Position numbers and translations under genes: made by a program. A stretch of 64,000 nt of DNA, taken from contig NW_004457736.1 of the NCBI RefSeq assembly GCF_000203815.1, forward strand, positions 806,001-870,000, read 5' to 3'. This stretch comes from Cavenderia fasciculata (lineage: Eukaryota > Evosea > Eumycetozoa > Acytosteliales > Cavenderiaceae). Below the pieces are notes generated by a model, which saw only the letters and a list, made by a program, of their open reading frames with translations, searched no databases and had not been told where the DNA came from. Shown piece after piece: positions 26,351 to 39,200 of the stretch (the stretch's first letter is position 1; every line of letters starts with the position of its first letter).

Positions 26351-27162
26351 TTAATGCCTGGGTGGTTTGTAACCATCGACCGACATGTTTCGAGTGGCAG
26401 ATGGCATAGTTACTTCCATTCCTTCGAATTCCTTTGTTACAATTACTTGACATCCTAATCTTGAACTAATTAAATAAATAATTAATTAATTTATGATTTA
26501 ATTGATGGTTAGTAAATACACTCAAAATGGAGGGATAGATAGATTTGTCCAACATACTTTGTACGTAAATCAAAAGCAAGATCCAACATATCATTTTCCT
26601 CGTCTGAAGACATTGGAAGTTGATCGAAAAACTTTGATTCAATGTAAACATGACAAGTAGAGCATGCAACAGATCCTTCACAAGCACCTTCCAAGTCGAT
26701 ATCGTTATCGTGTGCTGCCTCTAGCAATGATGTACCTTCAGGTACACTTATATTTTTCTTATTTCCATCTTTATCTATAAATACTATATTGACACTATAA
26801 ATGGAATGAAATGGTAGTAGTAGTGTAAGAATATATACCCATCTATAGAGATACTAATATTGTATCTACACTTACTCATTTGCACTTGATGGTTTGCTTG
26901 AAGATGAGTGAAGTCGCTTTTGAATATGATTTGTATTATTAGTATTTTGATTATTATTGATTAAGTATTGTTGTTGTTGTTGATGTCTACATGATAGTTG
27001 TGAAGAAGTTGTATTTGTATATTTGAATGAAAGTGAAGAGGATGATGAATAGAAACAAGAAGAGGGGGAGGATGAAGATGACAAAGTGGTGGTTGTTGTC
27101 TTTATGATTTGTTGTCTCATCAAACAACGAGTCGACTGATTCACTAATATTCTATTAAACAT
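26351..27162 (-). CDS. Mitochondrial [2Fe-2S] ferredoxin (adrenodoxin type)
   Basis: Electron carrier that takes electrons from ferredoxin reductase, used in mitochondrial Fe-S cluster assembly (FDX2/Yah1 role) or related oxidations. Exons 27162-26876, 26794-26558 and 26465-26351; 212 residues, all junctions in phase. Residues 1-~95 are basic and Ser/Thr/Gln-rich with no acidic residues until near the end (MFNRILVNQSTRCLMRQQ start): a mitochondrial presequence plus low-complexity spacer. The ferredoxin domain begins VNIVFIDKDGNKK; cluster ligands are in ACEGSVACSTC (C-x5-C-x2-C) with the fourth Cys in SRLGCQVIV. The acidic helix LPMSSDEENDMLDLA, used for docking the reductase, is present, and the end MSVDGYKPPRH is family-typical. 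Confidence 0.95.
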
Positions 27163-28019
27163 TGTATCTATCTATCTATCTATCTATCTCTTTGTTGACC
27201 ACAAACTATCTAATACAGATGGGTTTGAGCAAAAGTAAGTAAGTATGATGATGAGGAGGAGACTACTCCAATGACGTAAGGATTGTCTCTATTACCAACT
27301 TGCCTTGGTTCGTCTCTCTGAAAAAAATAAAAAATAAAAGTACAAGAATGAATGAGCCCATAACCATCAAGTAAAAGGCTGACCAGACGAGGGTCAGATG
27401 ACACGATATATTCACAAACTTTTATATTTTTTATTTATTGGATTGGGGAGAGAGAGAGAGAGAGAGACTTTGTATACATTTAAGTGTTTTCATAGCAAAC
27501 AATAAGTATGAGACCAAACAACAGTCAATAAAGTTTACAGGTATAGATTAGTATCGAGTTGACAGCGTATGGAGGAATGGATCCAGTAGAAATAAGAACC
27601 TCAAATGTACAAAGCAAGCAGAGTGATTCTAATTAAAGACGTCAACATCTTAACGAACCACCAATCCCCACTTATCTATCCATCATTGGAGATTCTTTAA
27701 TATGTTGACGTCTGATATATTATATATGACTCTCTCAAGAATGATATAAAATGTATAGTATAAATAATTATAATAATTAGTTAATTTTAAAGACCTATCG
27801 ATTAGATTCGATTCAAATCGAAAAGAAATATTATTAATTTAATTTTATTCATTGAATTGATTTCACAAAGGTTTGGACAATTGGCACCTAGGTGTTGATA
27901 TTTTTAGCTACCTTTGTTTTTTTTCACAAACAACAGAACAAGAAAGAATGTTTTAATAAAATAGTAATTTTTTGATGTATAGATAGTTGTAATATAGATA
28001 TATATATATATAATGAATA
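27163..28019. other. Intergenic between ferredoxin and first ankyrin-like gene
   Basis: Contains a (TCTA)n run at 27168-27188, GA-run near 27450-27467 and a palindromic structure at 27637-27713 listed separately. A 64-codon minus-strand frame (27404-27210) spans a T/A-rich stretch and is not supported as a gene. Confidence 0.5.
27637..27713. other. Candidate structured RNA or palindrome (12-bp perfect stem)
   Basis: AGACGTCAACAT (27637-27648) pairs perfectly with ATGTTGACGTCT (27702-27713). One mismatch further in, TTAA pairs with TTAA (27650-27653 with 27697-27700). Inside the loop CCAAT (27661-27665) pairs with ATTGG (27685-27689). The nested layout, ~77 bases long, resembles dictyostelid Class I-type small RNAs, whose ends pair in a stem, but I do not see their conserved 11-base motif or an upstream DUSE element. 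Strand is undetermined. Confidence 0.35.
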
Positions 28020-30642
28020 ATGAGTAATATTAGTAATAGTAATAATAATAGTGTAATATATTATGTATTTAAAAATCAATATTTAGTAAAACAGATTGGA
28101 AGAGAGATACATACAATCAATCAAATAGAGTATAGTGGTAGATCTTTTAGAATCAATCAAATACCTTCACTTAAATGGGTTCTACAGAATAATACTGGTG
28201 CTTTGATACATGAATTGTGTAAGAAATCGTTAGAGAATGATCAGCGATCATTACTATCAGGATTACAATCAGCTTGGATCACTTTAGAGTCTGTCATTGC
28301 TGTTTGTTCACCAGATACCTATCACAAATCAATTACCTTTCAGATGGATACATTTGATAAGATATTTACATACTATCAATCTGCATTTGAACAAGAACAC
28401 TTTGCTGTTGACAATGCAGTACTTTCTGGTAACTTTGAATTGGTTGAATATTTATTAGACAAAGGTACACCATTCACTACAGATGCAATTGATAATGCTT
28501 GTTCAAAAGGTTACCTAGATATCATTCAATTATTGTTAAAGACAACACCTAGAAATGATCCACTTTTATTTGTATGTATCAAAAGAAAGAAATATAATAT
28601 TGTACAATTAAATTAATTAATTAAATATTTTGTAGGATGATAATGTTAAATTTACAAATAATGCATATGATAATGCAGCAACGAATGGTCATTTAAATGT
28701 AATATTATATTTAGATCAATTAAGAGAACAATATCAAAAGGGTGAATCAAAGTATAGAGTTGAGTTTACCGTCAAAGCTATTGATGGAGCAGCAAAGAAT
28801 AAACATTGGAATGTAATCAATCATATATTGGATAAATATAAAAAGGATGGAGAGATGAAAGGATATTTGTATACAGACAAGGCAATTAGATGGAGTGTTG
28901 GACATGGTCATTTGGAGACACTACAAAAACTATTAAGTTTTGCACATCCAGACTTGAAGAATATGTTAAAAGGAGGAAAATGTATAGCAGATGGAGTGTC
29001 TGATGCTGCAGGACAAGGTCACTTGGATATGATCAAATATGTGTATACTGCAAATCTACTAGAAATCATTCCAGAGAATGCATTGGCATCAGTGGCACAA
29101 GAAAATCAAATAGAGATTGCACGTTACTTTATTGATTTGTTTAAAACAACCAAATCAAAATCTATAAAGACTCATTTCACAACATCGTATGCGTTGCATT
29201 ATGTAGCCATGCGTGGACATGTAGAGATGTTTCAAATGTTTGTCAGTGTAAACAGTCAAGGTCAGATTGATTATCCGAGAATGTTTGAGCTTGCAAGCAA
29301 CCACGGGCGTGTCGAATTGCTGCGATGGATGTTTGATAGTTTTCAATTTATGGGCGCGACTGACGGCCTGGTCAATAGTGCTGCCATCAAGGGACGACTG
29401 GACGTCCTCATGTTTTTGGTCATCGAAAAGAGCATGTTTGTGTTTCAAGACGACATTGAAGCGGCTGCTGGAACAGATCACACCGACTGCCTAGAGTTTT
29501 TGCTGTCCAACTATTCTGGTAAAGTTTCACATCGTGCTCTTAAATTGGCATGTTCAACCGGTCTGGAAAAGAATGTTAGGTTGATACTAACATACCTCGA
29601 TGTGACAGGAACACACGAGATTCGTAGTCATCTGCCATCGTGCTTTGACGCAGCCGTCTTGTCAGGGTCGATCGAGTGTGTCGAGATTATACGCGGTCTC
29701 TGCTTTGTCGAAGACGGTGCGATGGCTGTCACAAACACGCTCATCATGGCCATGGAGCGTGGACACGTACACATGCTCAAGTATCTTGTGCAACACTTTC
29801 CCTATCTGCTCGACACTGCTGCTGATGGCGAATTCCCAGGATTTGCAATTACCCAACCTCTGATCAAAGCCATTAAAAGTAGATACTATACCACCGTTGA
29901 CTATATCCTCAGTCTCAAAGAACGATGTGCTAGTGAGACTGATGATGGTGGTGGTCAAGTCAAATACATCGAGCTTGATAGAAACCGGTTCGATTCACCC
30001 GCTGCAGACTTGCTTCAAACAGCAATCAACCAACACGATCTCCCCATGGTAGAAATCATCCTTGCACGTCGTCCATTGGCTACCAGTTCCGAACCTGAAA
30101 TGCTACTAGTCAACGGCTACATTGATATGTACAAACGAGTCGTTCAGCGTAATGCCGATCTAGGGTTTGTTCTCAAACTAGTGTACCCTTACAACATGGA
30201 TGTTAAACGTTTAAAGTGGTACATGGATTTGGTGTTGCTAGGAAACATTGATTTAGTACACCATCTCTTTGCACGAGCCAAAGTCATAGGTTTCCCACAC
30301 CCTATACCCTCAGAGCTTAGCCCCACCGTCCTCAGTATCCGTTCACTCCGATATATTCAATCGGCCGAATTCTTTCCGTATGCGTCCATCTATTGTCTTG
30401 GTCACCTTGTTTTACATGTCTCCAAGATGCTCAACTACTCTTGTGCCAAAAGTATACAAGACATCCACCAAACTGCAAGAATGTCTTCTCAAAAATATAT
30501 GGCTCCTGCCTCTCATGGAAATATCACATTACTCCGTCTACTTTTCCTTAGATCTGGTAAAGATGGCAAGTTTCACTATCGATATTATTCTGATAGTTAT
30601 AATTATTCAGTATTAAACTTTTTAAAAAAGAAAATCAAATAA
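28020..30642 (+). CDS. Ankyrin-like repeat protein, copy A
   Basis: Member of a dictyostelid family of large ankyrin-type solenoids. Exons 28020-28571 and 28636-30642, with a 64-base intron (GTATGT...TTGTAG) in phase 0; 852 residues. The N-terminus has the family block VFKNQYLVKQIGREIH, then INQIPSLKWVLQNN. Ankyrin-type units (A...G.ELVEYLLDKG; NACSKGYLDIIQLLL; AATNGHLNVILYLD; AVLSGSIECVEII) run almost to the end. The C-terminus is NYSVLNFLKKK, shared with copy C. Residues 1 to ~270 are nearly identical to the copies at 39934 and 44068, after which they diverge. No enzymatic domain or membrane segment is seen. The sequence from ~29280 to ~30100 is noticeably more GC-rich than the N-terminal half. 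Confidence 0.85.
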
Positions 30643-30676
30643 TTAAATAGGATTAGTTATTTTATTATTTATTTAT

Positions 30677-33620
30677 TTAAATTAAAATATTTAATAAAAT
30701 AGAGATTAATATCAACATGATGATAAAGGATGGATGTGAAATTGGGGCTAGTGATACGGAATCATCAGTTGTACATTCTTGGGTCAGATTTCTATTGATG
30801 AGATGGAATGATGGTTGTATAGTAATCGATCGAGTAAATGTTGGTGTGATAGCGACAATAGTTGTGGTGTTGACAGATCCTCCTGATTCTGATCGATATG
30901 TGATGATATTTGGAAGTGTGTCTACCATTGATGAATGTACTAACTTTCCCTGTAATAATGCTTCTGATACTGTTGCATCACCAATCAATAAACTGGATGT
31001 AAGATTGTTTGGTGTGCTGAAGGTTGAATTATTTAATGTCTCTTTACAAATGGTTGGATTGGAAATTGAAGCATGAATTTCAAATTGATTGTTTGGTGAA
31101 GCAAATGCCCATCCACTAATTGTAATGTTATACAAGATTGATCCAACTGTATTATTATAGGTCTGACCTGCAAAGTATACCTCTGCATTATCTTGTTTGA
31201 CTTGAGTGGCACCAATAAATATTGATAATCCACTTGCATTGTAGTATAAACCATTTCCACTTGATTTCCATCCAGTCAATGTTGTTAAATCCAAACCACG
31301 AACATCAGTGTTGTTGTTTACTGTATCAATCTCAACCAATTTCAATAATCCAATAGAAAATTTAACTTGGTTGTTGAATGAAATTGATAAAGTTGGTTGA
31401 TTAGTTGTGGTTGGTGCGAGGACAATGGATTGTGTAGTATTGGATGATAATTTAATATTACAAGATGGACCATCCCATCCTTGATCACATTCACAACTTC
31501 CAATTACACATTGACCTTGGCCATTACAATCATCTGTACAATTCTTGTTTAATTCTAAATAAATAATAAATTAAATTAAAAAAAAAATATTAATATTTCC
31601 TGTAAAAAAATATTATTAATTATTATTATAAATTACCTGGATAAGTATGAGAATCACCATTATTGTAATGAGGATTAAAGAAACTATTATAAGCATAAAA
31701 ACCATAATAATATTCGACATCTGGTACCAAATTATCGATATAACAATAGAATCCCGTTGTATTACATTTGACAATGTTTGGACCACCTTCAAAATCCAAA
31801 GTAGCTTGGTAATAGGTAGAGTCTGGTTTTCCACCTACTAATTCTGTCCATGTCATGTTGACTGAATTGACACCAAACACTTGGCTGGTTGAAAATCCAC
31901 CTGGTGGGACATAGGTGGTGAACCTTAAAATCTCCATGTCAGTGTCACCATCATTGGTGGCATAAACAACAATGGTAAAGATTTTTCTTGATGGATATTG
32001 ACCATTTTCATAGTGGTAGATAAAGTATCCTGGATGGGCTTCCATTTCAGTACCATTCACAACACCAATGTAGGTAGTGGCACCAGGAATACCACCTTTG
32101 GTAGTATAACTAACATTAAAGTATGAATTGTATTGTTCCAAAGCGATACTGAGGACAACCGATGGATAGGTGGTGAAGGTTTTTTGTGCAGTAACAGTAG
32201 TACCATCATTTGAGATTGTTGCGACAATGTCATAGGTGGAACCAGGAGTCAACGATGAAATATTACATTGAGAGGAGGAACCTTGGATTGGTGTACAAGT
32301 AGCAGCGGTAGAATTAACTGTAAACGAAACAGTGGTTTCACCTGGAACACCTCCATTGTATGAATATTCAACAATGACAGATGTGGTTGCTAGAGAGACA
32401 ACGGTCAAGTTTTGGTTAGAGATACTGGCAAGAGTCTGAGCATTATGTGTTTGGCTAAACTGATATCCATTGTTTACAGTTAAAAATACCAACGAGTGGT
32501 TGGAATTTGATTGTAAACCAGTAATGGCACAAGATACGGAAGAGGTTGTGAGGCTGGTGGATGAACAGTTGTTACTGAGTTGGTCGTTGACGATAACAGT
32601 GGGTATCTTTTGTCACCTCCAACAAGATTGTATGTCAACGAAAGAGAGTTTGTTCTGGAGACCAATGTTGGCAATTCAATTTTGGTGATGGCTTGGTAAA
32701 GAGTTGCATTTTGAGTAAATTCAACAGATGCATAGTTTCTAGTAACAGCATACACCGAAAGGGTCACATTTGATCCAGCAACAAGACCTTTGATAGTACA
32801 AGATGGACCAACAGCACAACTAGCATTTGAATTATTTTCAACTCCATTCACCTTTACAATGTATGTTGTTTCAGATCCATATGAAAGATCATTCACTACA
32901 TATTCAAATGTAATAGAGTCATGCATTGTTTTAATAATATTGATTGATGTTACTTTTGGTGCTATAATTAATAATAAATAAATAATTAATTAATACTGAA
33001 TGATAAATGTATATATATATATTGTTTGATTGATATTTACGACTTGGTAATTGAATGGTTTGAGTAGTAACTTGGGGTGTGATACCTGGTGGAGCATAGA
33101 AATTAGGTGTTGCATAAAGTTTGATATTCAGACCAGCACTTGGGAAATTGAGGGTGCAACCAGCGGTAGCCGAACAACTAGAGGTTAGAGGTATTTGATT
33201 GCCAGTTCCATCGATTTGGTAACTCATTGAATACCCTGGCATGGAATAGGTCAAATAGGATGGCCACGAGTTGGTAAAGTATTTGACCGTGATGCTGTCA
33301 AGGGAGACTGAGGAAAGGAAAGGGGCAAATACGAGTTCAGGAACAACGGTCGAGTAGGCAATATTGTCTGGTACAATTTCTACACCACATGATAGACCAC
33401 GGAATGTAATTCCACTTGTTTGACCACAACTAGTAGATACACTATAACTAGAGAGCAATCCAGCACCCTGTTGCGAAATACTATTAATAAAACGATCATA
33501 GTTTTCGGCACGTACACATGTTGACTCTGATGCATGGATCAATGTTCTACCAGCATTTGTAGTATCTGAACAATTTCTATAAATAAAATTAAATTAAATA
33601 AATTAAATAAATTAATATGA

Positions 33621-33688
<68 letters not shown>

Positions 33689-34150
33689 CATGATAGTGTT
33701 TTACGATGATACATACTCATAGGTGATATGCTTTTCATAGAAATAGTGACCTTCTACAGGTAATAGAGGGAATTCCGATACTTTAAATGACATAAAACGC
33801 GCCTTTGTACCTGTGAGAAGGTATAATTGGCATTGTCCAAGATGAGTTGAGGAGATTGATTCGACGCCTGGTTCTTGACAAACTTCGTTGTTGTAGGCGA
33901 CGACAGCTGCTTTATCCGTATCTACATCGTAGGTGTATTTGTAGGATCTTGTAAAGCCACCTACATAACACTGATCGATAACCGCTGACATCACAGCAAG
34001 TGGGGCATTTAAACCAGAGCAATCATTTTGTGGATAAGATATCATAAGTAGATAGGTCGCATTGAGTGGTTGAATTGGTGATGCTAATAAAAATAGAACT
34101 GCTGCTACTGCTACTACTGCTGATCGTAGAGTTAAACTAAAGATAACCAT
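30677..34150 (-). pseudogene. ComC-like EGF surface protein, copy A (one frameshift)
   Basis: Four exons like the intact copy at 36225-39602: 34150-33717, 33576-33041, 32961-31637 and 31554-30677. A signal peptide (residues ~5-30, [13 protein letters not shown]) leads a Cys-containing ectodomain, then several Ig-like/fibronectin-like beta units (WPSYLTYSMPGY; VEYSYNGGVPGETTVSF), then an EGF module (CTDDCNGQGQCVIGSCEC), then the super-sandwich domain known from D. discoideum ComC, and a hydrophobic tail that could be a GPI signal or membrane anchor. Exon 3 changes frame around 32600, where it is about ten bases shorter than the sister copy, so the full protein is not made unless this is an assembly error. 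The two flanking parts remain otherwise open, so the lesion is recent. Confidence 0.75.
33621..33688 (+). repeat. (ATTG)17 microsatellite
   Basis: Seventeen perfect four-base units in the first intron of the ComC-like copy A, close to its donor site. Confidence 0.95.
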
Positions 34151-34754
34151 GATGGTTATTTATTATTTGTTGTAGGGACAGGTAGATAAAAATAATGAAA
34201 AGGTGAGGTGAAGCGGTGTTCATAATGAGGATGATGAACGGTTGATTGTGATTAAATATCACATTGCAATAATAATAATAATGAAAAGAAAGATAATTGA
34301 AAGACACGTGATCTTGAACAGGAGATCTTAAACACGTTGGCACAGACAACTCCATTTTTGGGTTTTTGCGAAGTTCACGATGATAATGATCGCTCATAAC
34401 TCTAGAATCTTTGCTTGGTAAAAGGGTTAGGGTTGGGCCAAAGTTAAAGATATTTTTTACAAACCACGTCTTACCAAGCAAAGATTCTAGATTCTAAAAG
34501 TGCAGTTGATTTGACTTTGGAAAGTCTATCAATAGACTTGATTAGACTTTTGACTAGTGGGCCAGTGCGAAACAAGAGGCATTGGGGTATTGGTTGAAAC
34601 CTCATCGAAATTGAGACACCTTGTTTAATAATCACTGGTGTTGTCCATAAAGGTGGGCGCCATCGCTACAAACAGGTTGAAGATACCAATATCTTGACAA
34701 ATCCCTTGGTTTTCATGATAATCTCTTTCTTTCTCACCAACACAATAATTGTTT
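34151..34754. other. Intergenic between ComC-like copies
   Basis: No gene seen. It holds the promoter side of copy A and a perfect 21-bp inverted repeat (34403-34493, listed separately). The remainder is mixed-composition DNA with short fragments such as GGTGGGCGCCATCGC near 34650 that I cannot assign. Confidence 0.45.
34403..34493. repeat. Perfect 21-bp inverted repeat, 49-base loop
   Basis: TCTAGAATCTTTGCTTGGTAA (one base over 20, so read as TCTAGAATCTTTGCTTGGTA plus A) at 34403-34423 is exactly reverse-complemented at 34473-34493. The loop contains GGGTTAGGGTTGGG. It may be a tiny foldback element or a structured transcript; no target-site duplication is evident. Confidence 0.9.
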
Positions 34755-36067
34755 AGCCTTTAAAACATAGGTTGTTTCGGGTTCATAAATATTTTCAACA
34801 CCTACATAATCAAAAGAAATAGAGTCATGCAATATTCTAGGAATATTGATAGATCTTACTTTTGGTACTATAAATATTAAATAAATAAATAAATAATAAA
34901 ATTAAAATAAATAAATAAATAAATGATTAATATTAAGAATTATATGTGTGGTTGTTTGATTTGATTTGATTTGATTTGATTTGATTTGATGTGATTTGAT
35001 TTGATAGCTACCAGTTGGAAATTGAATGATTCTATTTGTAATTGGGAGTGTGGAGCCAAGAAATTGGGAACTGCATAAACGGTGGCATTTCTAATGTCAC
35101 TGGGAAACGAGAGGACGCAACCAGCGGTGGCAGAACAGCTAGAGGTTAGAGGGATTTGATTACCAGCTCCATTGGCTTGGTAACTCATTGGCATGGAATA
35201 GGTCAAATAGGATGGCCATGAGTTGGTAAAATCTTTGATTGTGATGATTCTGTCAAAAAAGACAGAAGAAAAGGTAAAGGAAAAGGAAAATGATGGTTCG
35301 GGAACAATGGACGAGTATGCAATGTTATCAGGTACAGACCCACCAGTAGGACAAGCTACACCTCTTTTTTTAGATTCTTCAATAAGAATTGGTACCACAG
35401 CTAGTTTTAAGTGCATAACTTGAACTCACCAAACCATTTGATATACTCATATCTTCAATGTAATGAGCAAAAGATTCAGAAGGAGTACAATAACTAAATT
35501 TGCTGTCAGTTGTTATCAATGCTCTACCAGCATTTCTAGTATCTGAACAATTACTAAAATAGATTTAGAAAAAAATGAATAAATTTAATAAATATCATTA
35601 AATTGATAGATCTAGATAGATCTAGATAGATAGATATATATCTATATTATACTTTAAAGTGATACATACGAAGAGGTGATATGTTTTTCATAGAAATAGA
35701 AACCAGGCATTGGGAGGAGAGGGAGCTCTGTTAGTTCCAACGTTAGAAACTGGTACTTGAACATATTATCGGTGCTCATTCATTCATTGAACATGTTCTC
35801 AAACCGTAGCCCTGTCTGGCAGGTGCATGAACAGTAACATCCACCTCTATCTGGCAATTATCACCACGATACGATATGATGGATGCCCAGCCATTCATTC
35901 GATCATAGGTGTATTTGTATGATTTTAGACCGCCTCCTTTGTAGCACTGATCAATAATTCCTGCATAAGAGCTGATTATCTGTCCCGAGCAATCAGAATT
36001 GCGATAGGATGTTGCAATTATATAGCTTGAATTGACTAGTAATGATGATACTAATAAGTACTACCAT
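34755..36067 (-). pseudogene. ComC-like surface protein, truncated middle copy
   Basis: A decayed paralogue between copies A and B. Exon-1-like sequence (36067-~35670) still shows YIIATSYRNSDCSG and DQCYKGGGLKSYKYTYD but contains stops and shifts. Exon-2-like sequence (~35560-35010) keeps VPDNIAYSSIVPE, WPSYLTYSMPMSY and TSSCSATAGCVLSFPS. The exon-3 part stops after about 40 codons (VPKVRSINIPRILHDSIS ... ETTYVLKAK, ~34870-34755). The later beta units, the EGF module and the super-sandwich domain are missing. A (TTTGA)n tract sits in the second intron. Loss of the 3' half suggests a partial duplication or a deletion. Confidence 0.8.
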
Positions 36068-36224
36068 TTTGAAGGTGCGGATTTGGAATTTTCAAATATC
36101 AAGCGATTCCATTTTAAGCAACCCTTTGACTGACTTGAAATATCTCTTTTTATTGATCGGGATACGATCTATCCCGTTTCGTTACATTAATTGGATAAAC
36201 AATGACCAATGATTTCACTTTTTA

Positions 36225-39200
36225 TTAGACAATAGATAATAATGTTGATAGGATAAACATAGACATTATCAAGATACAGGATGGATTTGAAATGGGAGCT
36301 GAGGATACGAGATTATCATCGGTACATTCTTGGGTAAGATTTCTATTGATGAGATGGAATGATGGTTGGATGGTGATCGATTGATTAAATGTTGGTGTGA
36401 TAGCGACAATAGTTGTGGTGTTGACAGATCCTCCTGATTCTGATCGGTATGTGATGATATTTGGAAGTGTGTCTACCATTGATGAATGTACTAACTTTCC
36501 TTGTAATAATGCTTCAGATTGTGTTGCATCACCAATCAATAAACTGGATGTAAGATTGTTTGGTGTGTTGAGGGTTGATGGGGTGAGTGTCTTGTTGCAA
36601 ATGGTTGGATTGGAGATTGAGGTGTGAATCTCAAATTGGTTGCTTGGCGAAGCAAACATCCATCCGCTAATTGTAATGTTATACAGGATTGATCCAACTG
36701 TATTATTATATCTCTGACCTGCAAAGTATGCCTCTTCGTTGTTTTCGTTGACTTGAGTGGCTCCAAAAAAGATGGACAATCCTTCACCGCTAAATGTGAA
36801 ACTATTTCCACTTGATGTCCAAGTCAATGTTGTTAAATCCAAACTATTAACATCAGTATTGGTAGCTGTATCCTTTTCAACCAATTTCAATAATCCAATT
36901 GAATATTTAACTTGATTGTTGAATGAAATTGACAATATTGGTTGATTGGTAGTGGTTGGTGTGAGGACAATATCTTGTGTAGTGTTGGACGATAGTTTAA
37001 TATTACAAGATGGACCATCCCATCCTTGATCACATTCACAATTGCCAATTACACATTTACCTTGACCATTACAATCATCTGTACAATTGCTGTTTGGTTC
37101 TAATTAAATACAAATATTAATATTAATATTTCTTTTCATTATAATTAATGTTTAGTTGTAATTACCTGGATAAGTATGAGAATCACCACTATTGTAAAGA
37201 GGATTAAAGAAACTATTGTAGGCATAAAAAGCATATTGATATTCAACATCTGATACCAAATTATCGACAAAACAATAGAATCCTGTTGTATTACACTTCA
37301 AAATGTTTGGACCACCCTCAAAAGCCAAAATAGCTTGGTAATAGGTAGAGTCTGCTTGTCCACCAACTAATTCAGTCCATGTCAAGTTTACTGAATTGAC
37401 ACCAAATAATTGTCTAGTTATAAATCCACTTGGTGGGACATAGGTTGTGAATGTGAATACGTTTTGGGAAACAATACCATCATTGGTGGCTCTAACAACA
37501 ATGGTAAACGTCTCTTCGGATGGATATCTTTCATTTTCATAGGTGTAGATAAAGTATCCTGTGGCTAAATCGACAGGAGCTCCATTAACAAGGGCTTTGT
37601 AGGTCGTAGCACCTGGAATACCTCCTGATGAACCATAGGTGACATTGAAATAAGATGCGTGTTGATTGATGATGGCAGTGGTGTTGGCAACTGATGGATA
37701 GGTGGTGACGGTTGTTTGAGCAGTGACTTGGGTACCATCATTTGAAAATGTAGCAACAATAACATGTTCAGAACCAGAGGTCATTGATGAGATAGTACAT
37801 TGAGATGTTAAACCTTGGACTGGTGTACAAGTGGCTGATACAGAATCAACTGTAAATGTGACAGTAGTTTCACCTGGAACACCTCCATTGTACGAGTATT
37901 CAACAGTGACAGCCTTGGTGGTAAAATTGACAACTGTCAAAGTTTGACCACTGATAATTGGAAGTGTTTGGATAGAGGTTGATTGTTTGTACTGATCTCC
38001 ATTGCTTTGAGCAATAAACAATATAGAGTTGGTGGAATTTGGTTGTAACCCAGTTGTTAAACAAGGGGTAGTTAAGATACCGGAACAGCTTGCGCTAAGT
38101 TCACCGTTGACATCGACGTATTGCAAGATTGGGAATCTTTGGTCACCTCCAATAACCTTGTAAAGTAGTGAAAAAGACTTGGTTCTAGCTGTCAATGTTG
38201 TTATTTCTATATTGGTGACTGGTTTGTAGAGGGTTGTATTACTACTAAATTCAGTAGATGTGAATGTTTTAGTGACAGCCATCACTGAAAACATAATTTG
38301 GTTTGATCCAAAAGTTGCAGCAAGCCCACTGATTGTACATGATGGACCAACCAAACAACTTGAATTTGAAGTATTTTCAACTCCATTCACTTTGACAATA
38401 TATGTTGTATCAGATCCATATGAACTATCATCAATGGTATATTTAAATGTAATAGAATCATTTAATATTCTAGTAAAATCAATAGCTGTTACTTTTGGTA
38501 CTATAAATAAATTAAAAAAAAGATTAATATTAAATAATAATCAATTGATTGATTGTGAAAGTCTTACCATTTTTTAATTTAATGGGTTGAGTTGCAGATT
38601 GAACAAAGAGACCTGGTGGAGCATAGTGATTTGGTATGGCATAGAGGTTGATATTGGCAGCGGCCATGGGGAAGGTGAGGACACACCCTGTGGCTGGACA
38701 ATTGGTGGTTATAGGAATTGTGGTGCCAGCACCATTGACTTGGTAAGTGATTGTATAACCTGGCATGGAATAGGTTAAATAGGATGGCCATGCGCTTGTA
38801 AAGCCTGGAATGGTGATAGTGTTGAGAGTGACGGTGGTGATGGGTGCAAATTGCAATTGATAGGCAGGAACAACAGTGGCATATGCAATGTTGTCGGGTA
38901 CAGCTCCACCAACAGGACAAGATGCACTATAAAGTGTGGCTACACCTTCACCACAAACAGAAGCGTAATTAAATTCTAGTCCTACACCATCCTGTGGTGA
39001 AATATTATTAATGAACCTATCGAATGTTTCAGATCTTGCACAAGCTTCTTGTGTTGGCATAATCAATGCTCTTGCTGCATTGGTAGTATCTGAACAATTA
39101 CTAAATAATAGTTTTAGAGAAAAAAAAAAAAAAAAAATTAATTAACTTTTAAAGATTATCATATATTGAGTTGGGATACATACGAAGCAGTAATATGTTT

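Noticed and set aside
27210-27404. Minus-strand 64-codon frame, possibly a short membrane peptide
   Set aside because: Crosses a T/A-rich stretch resembling an intron; no consistent gene model.
33621-33688. Regular repeats considered as a CRISPR-like array
   Set aside because: Simple four-base units with no spacers; a microsatellite in a eukaryotic intron.
34425-34440. GGGTTAGGGTTGGG, telomere-like repeat in the hairpin loop
   Set aside because: Two units only, not a tandem array; dictyostelid chromosome ends are not of this type.
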